A DNA stretch of 20,362 bases from contig JBFJVZ010000084.1 in the NCBI GenBank assembly GCA_041623895.1, positions 1 to 20,362 on the forward strand, given 5' to 3'. Shown here one piece after another: positions 9,352 to 16,151 of the stretch. The notes beneath the pieces were generated by a model that was given only the letters and a program-made list of their open reading frames with translations, ran no database searches and was not told where the DNA came from. The number at the start of each line of letters is the position of its first letter. The first letter of the stretch is position 1. Both the position numbers and the translations under genes were made by a program. The stretch is from JBFJVZ01 sp041623895. GTDB lineage: Bacteria; Planctomycetota; Planctomycetia; Pirellulales; Pirellulaceae.

Positions 9352-10695
9352 ATGGCATTGAATCTAAACCGCCGCCATTTTCTCGCCGCCTCCGCATCCG
9401 CGCTGTCGCCCCTGGTGATCGCCGGAAACAAGCATGCCGACGGCCGGACCCCATCCAATGAGCGGATCAATGTCGGTGTGATCGGACTGGGCTCACGAGG
9501 GTACAACTTGATCGATGCACTGCTTGAAAGCGACGATGCCAGAATTGTCGCAATTTGCGATGTGGACATGCATCATTATCGAGATCGAGTTTGGGGAACC
9601 GGCACGGCGTTCGGATTGCTGCCGGCCAAGAAGAAAATCGAAACCGCTTATGCAGCGAAAAAGTCAGGCAAACAGGCTGGCGGGTTGCACACCTACTCTG
9701 ATTTCCGAGAGTTGATCGCCCGGGATGACATCGATGCCGTCGTCGTTGCCACGCCCGATCACTGGCATGCGATCTGTACGCTGGCCGCACTGCGCGCCGG
9801 CAAGGATGTGTACTGTGAAAAACCCGTGACACATCTGTTTGCCGAAGGCCAGCAAGTTTATCGTGAAGTCGAAAAACAGAATGCTGTTTTTCAAACCGGA
9901 TCACAACAGCGATCGGATGCCAAGTTCCGCCGCGCGGCGGAAATCGCCCGCAATGGTTTACTGGGAACCGTCAAGAAGGTCGAAGTCGGCTTGCCGCCGG
10001 GCTACGACAAGCCGCAAGGTGATGTGACGGTGATCAAGGTTCCCAAGCAATTGGACTATGATCTTTGGTGTGGCCCCGCGCCAATGTTGCCTTACATGCG
10101 GGCCAGGCATCATCGTTGGTGGCGTGGACATCGTGCCTACGGGGGCGGCGTGTTGATGGATTGGATCGGCCACCACAACGATATCGCTCATTGGGCCCTG
10201 AACATGGATGACAGCGGGCCAACGCGGGTCGAGGTCAGCGAGTGGAATTTGCCGGAAACGGAGGTTTACAACACGCCGCATCATTACACGATTCGCTGTC
10301 AGTATGCAGGCGGCGTTCAGAGCACGATCTCCAGTCGTCATCGGATCGGTCTGAAGTTGATCGGCCAAGCGGGTTGGGTGTACGTCAGCCGTGGTGTGCT
10401 GGAAGCGTCCGACGAGCGTTGGAGTTCATCCGCTTTCGTTCCCGGCGACACTCGTGTTTATCGTTCTGACGATCACATCCGCAATTTTCTTGATTGCATC
10501 AAGTCGCGCAAGCCATGCATCGCTCCGGCCGAGACCGCGCACCGCAGCATTACCCCGGGACATCTCGGTTATGTTGCCGCCGAATTGGGCCGAGGACTCG
10601 ACTGGGATCCCGCCGCCGAGAAAGTCATTGATGACGACGAGGCCAATCGGATTCTAAGCACGGTGCGATACCGGGAACCGTGGTCGTTGACTTAG
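9352..10695 (+). CDS. Gfo/Idh/MocA family NAD(P)-dependent oxidoreductase, Tat-exported
   Basis: A 447-residue protein. The N-terminus NRRHFLAASASALSPLVIA carries Arg-Arg at 7-8 and a hydrophobic stretch, a twin-arginine signal typical of planctomycete members that are exported with bound cofactor. The Rossmann dinucleotide motif is INVGVIGLGSRGYN, and the family EKP motif is at 156-158 (YCEKPVTHLFAEG). GGGVLMDWIGHHNDIAHWAL fits the substrate-side His/Asp region, and the C-terminal SRKPCIAPAETAHRSI stretch is also usual. The family oxidises or reduces sugars, inositols and related compounds; the substrate cannot be read here. I prefer ATG 9352 with GAAAGAATCAGG before it over TTG 9331, which would put seven residues before the Tat signal. 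It diverges from the cytochrome/dehydrogenase operon, so a shared pathway is plausible but unproven. Confidence 0.93.
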   Translation: MALNLNRRHFLAASASALSPLVIAGNKHADGRTPSNERINVGVIGLGSRGYNLIDALLESDDARIVAICDVDMHHYRDRVWGTGTAFGLLPAKKKIETAYAAKKSGKQAGGLHTYSDFRELIARDDIDAVVVATPDHWHAICTLAALRAGKDVYCEKPVTHLFAEGQQVYREVEKQNAVFQTGSQQRSDAKFRRAAEIARNGLLGTVKKVEVGLPPGYDKPQGDVTVIKVPKQLDYDLWCGPAPMLPYMRARHHRWWRGHRAYGGGVLMDWIGHHNDIAHWALNMDDSGPTRVEVSEWNLPETEVYNTPHHYTIRCQYAGGVQSTISSRHRIGLKLIGQAGWVYVSRGVLEASDERWSSSAFVPGDTRVYRSDDHIRNFLDCIKSRKPCIAPAETAHRSITPGHLGYVAAELGRGLDWDPAAEKVIDDDEANRILSTVRYREPWSLT

Positions 10696-10704
10696 GGCAA
10701 CCCA

Positions 10705-11042
10705 ATGTTGGATCTCTTCAAATCGGCAGTGTCTGCTCAGTTCGAGGCAACTTACTGTACGCTGGATAAGTGCATCGATCAGTGCTCCGATGTTCAATGG
10801 CACTCGCCGGTCGTTCATGGAAAGTTTTGCCAGGTTGCGTTCCACGCCTTGTTCTTTTCCGATGTCTACCACCTGAGTACCTTGCAGAGTGCCGGATGTA
10901 TGCCGCCCTCTACCTTTCAACCATATACGACGGTCTCATCAACGCTGAGAAATTCAACGATATGTTCATCGACCTGTTGACGAATTACGACTCGCTCGTG
11001 AACGCGAAACTGGTCGAAGCAATGGAGGCAGCGAATCTATAA
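10705..11042 (+). pseudogene. DinB-family protein remnant, frameshifted
   Basis: ATG 10705 opens a 91-residue frame ending at 10980. Its first 60 residues read like a DinB four-helix-bundle protein (LFKSAVSAQFEATYCTLDKCID, WHSPVVHGKFCQVAFHALFFSDVY). From about 10870 that frame becomes Ser/Thr-rich and unlike the family. The frame shifted by two (stop at 11040-11042) instead reads PPEYLAECRMYAALYLSTIYDG, where EYLAECR resembles a later DinB segment, but the intervening helix and the terminal His region are missing. I therefore call it a frameshifted and internally deleted gene; intact relatives are about 160-180 residues. It begins 9 bp after the oxidoreductase stop. The segment around 10940-11042 (FNDMFIDLLTNYDSLVNAKLVEAM) is not recognised and could come from another gene. 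Confidence 0.6.
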
Positions 11043-11069
11043 GGCATTTACCGATAAAAGCGAGTTAGA

Positions 11070-11303
11070 GTGCTGACTCCCGCCGTACGGGTTTACCGGT
11101 ACGATTCACGAATGGATGTCCGCGTCGGCGGCGGCTATCGGATGTCCTTCACGAATTTCGGTAGTGGAAGAAGTCATTCGTTCATGGTTGAATATGTCGA
11201 ACTCATGCCTCATGAACGCATTCGCCACACCCATCGCTTCGATGAGGAAAACCTTTCCGGTGAAATGGTTGTTTCAATCGAGTTCATGCGACGAGGAACT
11301 TCA
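11070..11303 (+). pseudogene. SRPBCC (AHSA1-like) domain remnant
   Basis: The frame beginning at GTG 11070 reads RVYRYDSRMDVRVGGGYRMSFTNFGSGRSHSF, then EYVELMPHERIRHTHRFDEENLSGEMVVSIEF. This matches the middle of SRPBCC/AHSA1 ligand-binding proteins closely. The N-terminal helix and the WLPP-type loop normally between VYR and the DVRVGG strand are missing. The similarity stops at about 11300, where the intact family continues with a GTEL strand and a long C-terminal helix. The open frame runs on to 11456, but that tail overlaps another ORF and looks random. I read this as a gene truncated at both ends with an internal deletion. DinB and SRPBCC genes often sit together, so both remnants may be parts of one former locus (inference). 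Confidence 0.65.
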
Positions 11304-11304
11304 C

Positions 11305-11883
11305 ATGGCCACATTCCGCGACTTTGCAAAAGAAAACAGCGACGGTTGGTCGCTTCTGGCAGTTCAAGCCAAGATCGAGGCGGTCGCGGAAGTCTTACGA
11401 AACGTCGACTCGGTGACAACATACAGCGACAACGTCGCTGTTGGCGTTATGGCTAACTCGCGAGATGAAGATGGGAACATCATCTCGTTTACCCCTTCTC
11501 CGACCGACCGAACGTGCTTTGCGGTATCCGCGCGAAGAAGCAAATGGTGCATTGTCTTTCGCACGCTATATTGGTGCGAGAGCGCCGACAAAGAGTGGGT
11601 TAATGAGACTGCCAAGTCATTATCTGAATCACTGAATTGTGAAGCGATCGCATCATGCGCCACGGGACATGGATTCTCCACTTGTATTTATAAAGATGGC
11701 AATCTCGAAGCCAAGCTCCCAGGCCGTGACCGCTCAATCGTCGTCAAAGAGTTTACGTCGCGCAAAGTACGGCCACCAATCTGCTTCGTCGGCGGATCCC
11801 CCGCATCGCTTTACGCTCAACGAGACTCGATGGCCGAAATTGAACGAGCTGATAAGTTTGAATGTCGCATAACCATGCCGTGA
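11305..11883 (+). CDS. Hypothetical protein, 192 residues
   Basis: I do not recognise a named family. ATG 11305 is preceded by GAGGA with about 8 bases of spacing, a better ribosome binding site than most genes here have; the open frame extends upstream to 11116, but that part is a shadow of the SRPBCC remnant. The protein starts MATFRDFAKENSDGW, has no signal peptide or membrane segment, looks mixed alpha/beta, and has several Cys residues (CFAVSARRSKWC, CESADKEW, CATGHGFSTC). The segment ICFVGGSPASLYAQRDSMAEIERADKF resembles the ends of small cytosolic uncharacterised proteins. In the next frame, ATG 11862 opens 71 codons (MSHNHAVKVARDFGLRTKQIDGFDVGRFI) with protein-like composition. That may be the true C-terminus displaced by a frameshift, or a short overlapping gene. 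The function is unknown. Confidence 0.55.
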   Translation: MATFRDFAKENSDGWSLLAVQAKIEAVAEVLRNVDSVTTYSDNVAVGVMANSRDEDGNIISFTPSPTDRTCFAVSARRSKWCIVFRTLYWCESADKEWVNETAKSLSESLNCEAIASCATGHGFSTCIYKDGNLEAKLPGRDRSIVVKEFTSRKVRPPICFVGGSPASLYAQRDSMAEIERADKFECRITMP

Positions 11884-12120
11884 AGGTTGCAAGAGATTTT
11901 GGATTGAGAACCAAGCAGATTGACGGTTTTGACGTGGGGCGGTTCATACTAAAGCGCAACATCAAAAAGCGTGAGCGAGTGAATTCCGGGAGTCCCAACA
12001 ACGCGCGATTCACTCGCGCTTCGTGCTGGTATTGGCCGCGTCAAAAATCCTTCTGCAAGGGCGCCAGCGGCTGCTAAGACCGCAATCTACTGTGTTTTAA
12101 CCACAAAAACGCTGTAGCCG
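11884..12120. other. Gap between the unknown ORF and the LRR gene: inverted repeat and repeat copy 2
   Basis: The left part (to about 11975) may encode a displaced tail of the preceding ORF in another frame. It is followed by an inverted repeat at 11975-12017 and by the second copy of the dispersed repeat from about 12064. The two flanking genes converge here, so transcription ends are expected in this gap, but no hairpin followed by a T-run is visible on either strand. Confidence 0.5.
11975..12017. repeat. Inverted repeat, 10-bp perfect arms
   Basis: GCGAGTGAAT at 11975-11984 is the exact reverse complement of ATTCACTCGC at 12008-12017, with a 23-base loop. It lies between converging genes. 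It could act as a bidirectional transcription end, but no T-run follows either arm. It may equally be a planctomycete intergenic repeat. Confidence 0.55.
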
Positions 12121-12121
12121 C
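12064..12121. repeat. Dispersed intergenic repeat, copy 2
   Basis: This is the second copy of the element at 61-120, with shared blocks CCAGCGGCT, TAAGACCGCAAT, TTAACC and ACGCTGT. It touches the TAG stop (complement of 12121-12123) of the leucine-rich-repeat gene, as copy 1 nearly touches the stop of the large fusion gene. This copy also has terminal inverted 7-mers, AGCGGCT near 12067 and AGCCGCT ending at 12121, which copy 1 lacks on the right side. Confidence 0.6.
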
Positions 12122-13179
12122 TAAAACACGTCCAGTGCATAACCGCCACGGAATTTCATATTCTGCAGCGTCCAGCCGCTACGTGTCGGCACGATGACTT
12201 GAGGAGCCGAGTCCATTGGCGGCAGAGACCTTCTTGAGGCACGCGGGTCTTGCGGAAGTTGCGTGCCAAGTTTTAGGTAGCCGTTTCTGGCTGCGGCAAC
12301 ATCGACGGCACCGTTGCGATCAAACCGTAGCGGTTCCCACTCGATCAGGCAGGTTGGAATCGCCGCCGAAAGTTCTTGCACCGCAGTCTTGGAAACCGGC
12401 GCGCGTTTCAAATTCAAATATCTCAAGTTTCGCATTCCATACAAATACTTCAGTCCCGCATCGGATATGGTCGTTCGTTCCAGGTCCAAGTGGCGTAGAT
12501 CCCGGCACCTGGAAAGATCGTACAGAGCCCGATCACCGACGCGGGTGTGCGCCGCTTTGAACCATCGCAGTTTAGTGTTTTGCAGCCACGGCATCGGGCC
12601 ACCATCGAGTCCCGTCCGCATTAAGTCGAGTGATTGCAACTCCACCAGGTTAGCCAGCGGCCTTAAGTCTCCGGTGCGGAGATTCAGCGTGGTCAACCGC
12701 AATCGCTGTAACTTGGGAATCGCGGAGACAGCGGTAATGATTTGCCGCGCATCTTTTTCCATCTGGCTGGATGGCTGAGTTGAAACATTGGTAACGGCAC
12801 GAAAGAAATCGTCGCCCAGCCATTTGCTCAAGTATCGTGGCGGACTGCTTGCATCACCCGGCAGCATGCTGACCAGCGCACTATCGCGTGGTTCGTAATA
12901 AATGAATGCACTGTGGGCTACCAAATCGTCAACCGCGGCGGCCTGTCGGCGCGAGTTGTGGTAGACGCGACCAAACCAGGCAAACAGTAAGCCGAAAAAG
13001 AAGAACGATCCCAGCATGAACCGCAGAGTTAGCTGCCGTTTTCTCCGCTTGCGGATAGTTGCCTGCTCGGAAAGCAGATCGGTCAAGCGGCCAAGCTGGT
13101 GTTCCAGGTTTTCCAGCCGATCGGTCAGGCCGCCCAGACGACCTGCTCCCACGCCAGATTCTTTGGCTTTGTCTTTCAT
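12121..13179 (-). CDS. Membrane-anchored leucine-rich-repeat protein
   Basis: A 352-residue protein. Residues 15-45 are heptad-like (LGGLTDRLENLEHQLGRLTDLLSEQ), suggesting a short coiled coil. The basic cluster RKRRKRQ (43-49) precedes a single membrane segment (about 52-70; FMLGSFFFFGLLFAWFG). By the positive-inside rule the N-terminus is cytosolic and the large C-terminal part is outside. Leucine-rich repeats occupy about 150-275 (LQRLRLTTLNLRTGDLRPL, LQSLDLMRTGLDGG, LRHLDLERTTISDAGLKYL, LRYLNLKRAPVSKTAV). LRRs usually bind proteins; the partner is unknown. The remainder, ending GGYALDVF, matches nothing I know. ATG 13179 is the only sensible start, with no clear ribosome binding site. It lies 351 bp after the sulfatase gene on the same strand and is probably transcribed separately. 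Confidence 0.8.
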   Translation of the reverse strand: MKDKAKESGVGAGRLGGLTDRLENLEHQLGRLTDLLSEQATIRKRRKRQLTLRFMLGSFFFFGLLFAWFGRVYHNSRRQAAAVDDLVAHSAFIYYEPRDSALVSMLPGDASSPPRYLSKWLGDDFFRAVTNVSTQPSSQMEKDARQIITAVSAIPKLQRLRLTTLNLRTGDLRPLANLVELQSLDLMRTGLDGGPMPWLQNTKLRWFKAAHTRVGDRALYDLSRCRDLRHLDLERTTISDAGLKYLYGMRNLRYLNLKRAPVSKTAVQELSAAIPTCLIEWEPLRFDRNGAVDVAAARNGYLKLGTQLPQDPRASRRSLPPMDSAPQVIVPTRSGWTLQNMKFRGGYALDVF

Positions 13180-13530
13180 AATGGACAGCTGATGAATTCG
13201 GTTTTTTGAGTACCTGTGCCATAGGGCCTCTCACCATGTTATTCGCGGAGCCGAGAAAAAGACACTATTTCGCAGTCACCTGGACAGCCGGTCACCCAGA
13301 GGATGCGACCAAGAGGAAAACATGCTGCGAATCGTATTGTTCAGCCAGATCGCAACGCTGACTGCCAGGCAACGTGTCGACACGATCAAGACTGCCGGGC
13401 CGATCGCGGCGATGGGCACAGGTTCGAATTCGGTCGCCCCATTGAGAGCGATTTGAAATTTGAGATCCAAGATTTCAGATTCGCAGCAGCCTTCCAAGCT
13501 GAATAGGAGGGATCGATTCCCTTCACCCGC
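13180..13530. other. 351-bp intergenic region between the sulfatase and LRR genes
   Basis: I see no convincing gene here. Short frames of about 70 codons exist on both strands but have Arg-rich or unordered composition and no ribosome binding site. There is an AT-rich block at about 13453-13482 with alternating AAATTTGAGATCC and AAGATTTCAGATT runs, of a kind seen in many intergenic repeats. A short palindrome, AGGGATCGATTCCCT, at 13507-13521 lies just after the sulfatase stop and lacks a T-run. A promoter for the LRR gene must lie here, but I cannot place it. Confidence 0.5.
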
Positions 13531-14931
13531 TTATTTTACCTTTGTGCCGCCCAGTGCGTGTTGTTTGATCAAATCGTCCAACATCTCATTCAGCCGTATT
13601 CGCTGCCCGCGATGCGACCGCAGTTCGGCCAGATTGGTGAATTCATTGGGATCACTCCGCATGTCATACAGCTCGGCGGTGCCGTCGTTGTATCGCATGT
13701 AATGCCAATCGGCTGTTCGCAACGAGCAACCTTTGTTGAAAGACAGCGCGGCCGATTTAACGCTCGCAGAAGGGTCTTCTAGAATTGGCAACAGGCTTGT
13801 GCCGTCTAATTGCTCGGGTACTCCTAAACCGGCCAGTTCGGAAAGTGTCGGAAATACGTCAACCAATTCGACAATCGAGTTGCTTCGCCCTGAGGGCATC
13901 CCGGGAACATCCATGATCAGCGGGACCCGCAATACTTCCTCGTGCAGGTTGGACTTCTGCCAGAATCCGTGTTCACCCAGGTGATATCCGTGATCACTGG
14001 TGAAAACAATCGCGGTGCTATCTGTAAGACCCAAGCGATCAAGTTCGTCGATCACGCGGCCGACTTGCTCGTCCATGAATGCGACCGAAGCGTAGTAACC
14101 CGACCACATTCGTTTTTGATTGTCGGGATACTTACCGATCGGATTCTTGCTGGAGATTGTGCCCGCCAAACCCAGTTTTGGAATGTCATCCAAATCACCT
14201 GCGGTGGACTCGGGCATTTTCATCTTTTGCCACGGATAGGGTTCAAAATATTGACGGGGTGCCACCATCGGGTAGTGCGGGCGAACGAAGCCAACGGCCA
14301 GGAAGAAACGTTCGTTCTTGTGCGCCCGCAGCAACTCGATTGCCTTACTGGCGGCTTTGTGATCGGGTTGATCACTGCCGTCGCCTTCGTACTTGACCGT
14401 TACGAACATGCGGTGCGGCATGCGCGTCGATTGACGATTAACAAGATCGCTGCGAAAGTCGTTTAAATTCAAACAGGCGTACTGGCCCGGCGTGTGCGCC
14501 TCCAAGCCGGGCGCGTTGAATCGCTGTGACCAGGAGGATGCCACGTCCAGTCCGTTGGTGCCGGCGATGATGTCGCCGGGGACGCGCATGTGGTAGATCT
14601 TGCCGACCCTGGCCGAATACCAGCCGTTTTCGCGAAAGTGCTGGCCCATGTTGATGTCGCCTTTGCCTTGATAACGGCTGAACATGAACGAGGTTCGCGA
14701 CGGATTGCAGGAAGTCCCTTGGCAATAGGCCCGCTCAAACACCAGGCCCTGAGCAGCCAGTTTGTCGATGTTGGGTGTGTTGCAAATCCGATCGCCATAG
14801 CAGCCAAGCACGCTGGCCTTCAGGTCATCAGAGATGATGAACACAACATTCTTGACGGCGGGTTCGGCGGAGGAAATATTCACGCCGCACAGCATCAGCA
14901 AACCGGCGACCAGGAAACGTTGTTGAATCAT
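13531..14931 (-). CDS. Sulfatase, iduronate-2-sulfatase-like, secreted
   Basis: A 466-residue type I sulfatase. Residues 1-22 form a signal peptide (MIQQRFLVAGLLMLCGVNISSA). Asp35-Asp36 (FIISDDLKASVLGCYGD) fit the calcium site. Cys75 lies in C-N-P-S-R (75-79), the C-x-P-S-R motif converted to formylglycine by an anaerobic- or FGE-type maturase encoded elsewhere. FTSDHGYHLGEHGFWQKSN supplies the second metal Asp-His region and the active-site Lys. RVGKIYHMRVPGD, GFVRPHYPM and the C-terminal ELYDMRSDPNEFTNLA are typical of the iduronate-2-sulfatase-like branch. It removes sulfate esters from exported or captured polysaccharides; which glycan is unknown. I chose ATG 14931 because it gives a clean signal peptide; a TTG at 14979 would add 16 residues that hide it. 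The gene stands alone, with 124 bp and an inverted repeat upstream. Confidence 0.93.
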   Translation of the reverse strand: MIQQRFLVAGLLMLCGVNISSAEPAVKNVVFIISDDLKASVLGCYGDRICNTPNIDKLAAQGLVFERAYCQGTSCNPSRTSFMFSRYQGKGDINMGQHFRENGWYSARVGKIYHMRVPGDIIAGTNGLDVASSWSQRFNAPGLEAHTPGQYACLNLNDFRSDLVNRQSTRMPHRMFVTVKYEGDGSDQPDHKAASKAIELLRAHKNERFFLAVGFVRPHYPMVAPRQYFEPYPWQKMKMPESTAGDLDDIPKLGLAGTISSKNPIGKYPDNQKRMWSGYYASVAFMDEQVGRVIDELDRLGLTDSTAIVFTSDHGYHLGEHGFWQKSNLHEEVLRVPLIMDVPGMPSGRSNSIVELVDVFPTLSELAGLGVPEQLDGTSLLPILEDPSASVKSAALSFNKGCSLRTADWHYMRYNDGTAELYDMRSDPNEFTNLAELRSHRGQRIRLNEMLDDLIKQHALGGTKVK

Positions 14932-14962
14932 GCTGTTCAGATTTAAGATTGGTATGTGAGTT

Positions 14963-15030
14963 GTAGCGGAAGTCGCCAAGACTTTCGACGATTCACGTAC
15001 GCAACCAAAACTCTTGGCGAGTGCCGCTAT
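14963..15030. repeat. Imperfect inverted repeat with 23-bp arms
   Basis: The arm at 14963-14985 (GTAGCGG, AAGT, CGCCAAGA, CTTT) pairs with 15008-15030 (AAA, CTCTTGGCG, AGTG, CCGCTAT) at about 19 of 23 positions, around a 22-base loop. It fills most of the 124-bp gap between the D-amino-acid enzyme and the sulfatase, both on the minus strand. No T-run follows either arm, so it resembles a dispersed repeat more than a simple terminator, though it could slow transcription between the two genes. Confidence 0.6.
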
Positions 15031-15055
15031 CCAAAACTCGAATGTTTACCAAGCA

Positions 15056-16150
15056 TTAGTAACGGTCGCGGGCGGTGACTTGCCAGGTTTCTCCCGTCGC
15101 TTTTCCGTCGCGAATCACAGTTGCGTAGGCATGCAGTGCCACGGTCGGACAAATATGTCGCGGAAAAGCCAGCAGGCTGTCGCCAACCGAAAACTTCGCC
15201 GTCGCCGATGTCTGGACGACCAAATGCTCTTCGCTTTGGCCCACCAATTGAGCATCCGGGATATCTGGCAACGTGACGCGGCGTTCCAGCGGCATCTCCG
15301 AGGCGACCGATTTGTAACCAAGATCCAAACAAATCATGTTGGTCGATGGTTTGCTGATCACACGCGTTAACAGTGCAGCCGCGATCTCGAAATCCAATTC
15401 GGGATGCGACTGGCCGTAACCAACGTCCCACAGCAATGTCGTACCGGGACTGCATTGCCATGCCGTTTCAGCTGCCCAACATCCAAATGTTGGTGACCCA
15501 CCGCCGATGACCGTGGGCACGGGATATTGGCTGTCATACTTTTTGATCGCCTCGATGACTTCGCCTGATTTCCTACGGCGGTCCTCAAGAGAGGCATCAT
15601 GAATGTGGCCGTCGTAAACGTGGAGTCCCGCAAACTGTACGGCCGACTGCGACTGAATCCAGTCTCGCAGTCGCTGCATTTCGGGACCGAGAGCGATTCC
15701 GGTGCGATGCATTCCACAGTCGATATCGATGAACAGACGAAAAGGCCGGCTGTCGTTGCCCACTCGCAAGGCAATCTTTTCCGCGCTATCAAGATTGTCG
15801 GTTAAGGCGGCGAAGTCGGTGTTGGGAAATTGAGCGATTAAATCGGCGAGCCGATCGAGGCTGGGGCCAACGGGCTGGTAAGCCAGCAAGACGTCGCCGG
15901 CGCCGGCGTCGGCAACCATCTTCAGTTCGGCAATCGTGGCTGCCTTGAATTTCCGGATCCCGGCCGCCAGTTGCATGCGGACCACTTCCGGCATCTTGTA
16001 AGTCTTGACGTGCGGACGCAGTCGCGTCACGTGATCGGGTCCACCGACGAGGGCAATCATCGATTGAATGTTATGCTCGACACGATCGGGATCGATCACT
16101 AATCCCGGTGAGGCGATCACGTCCGGGTTTTGCAGCCGCAACCACTTCAT
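15056..16150 (-). CDS. D-threonine aldolase / D-serine dehydratase-like PLP enzyme (alanine racemase N-terminal fold)
   Basis: A 364-residue fold-type III PLP protein. Lys49 in RLRPHVKTYK is the expected Schiff-base lysine. AATIAELKMVADAGAGDVLLAYQPVG and FIDIDCGMHRTGI follow the TIM-barrel pattern of the family, and VIGGGSPTFGCW fits a phosphate-binding loop. His332-Ile-Cys334 in FPRHICPTVALH matches the His-x-Cys metal site of D-threonine aldolases and D-serine dehydratases. These enzymes cleave D-3-hydroxy amino acids to glycine plus aldehyde, or deaminate D-serine; the sequence alone does not tell which. It has no signal peptide and is cytosolic. ATG 16150 lies one base after the stop of the dipeptidase gene, implying translational coupling and a shared transcript; the open frame extends upstream to 16228 but would overlap that gene. 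Confidence 0.9.
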   Translation of the reverse strand: MKWLRLQNPDVIASPGLVIDPDRVEHNIQSMIALVGGPDHVTRLRPHVKTYKMPEVVRMQLAAGIRKFKAATIAELKMVADAGAGDVLLAYQPVGPSLDRLADLIAQFPNTDFAALTDNLDSAEKIALRVGNDSRPFRLFIDIDCGMHRTGIALGPEMQRLRDWIQSQSAVQFAGLHVYDGHIHDASLEDRRRKSGEVIEAIKKYDSQYPVPTVIGGGSPTFGCWAAETAWQCSPGTTLLWDVGYGQSHPELDFEIAAALLTRVISKPSTNMICLDLGYKSVASEMPLERRVTLPDIPDAQLVGQSEEHLVVQTSATAKFSVGDSLLAFPRHICPTVALHAYATVIRDGKATGETWQVTARDRY

Positions 16151-16151
16151 G

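Noticed and set aside
11116..11304. Upstream extension of the unknown ORF to a start at 11116
   Set aside because: This part is an out-of-frame reading of the SRPBCC remnant; ATG 11305 has the GAGGA ribosome binding site.
13276..13506. Overlapping short frames on both strands (about 67 and 73 codons) in the sulfatase-LRR gap
   Set aside because: They have no ribosome binding site, the plus frame is Arg/Asp-rich, both share the AT-rich repeat-like stretch, and no motif is recognisable.
13507..13521. Palindrome AGGGATCGATTCCCT after the sulfatase stop, considered as a terminator
   Set aside because: It has a short stem, almost no loop and no T-run.
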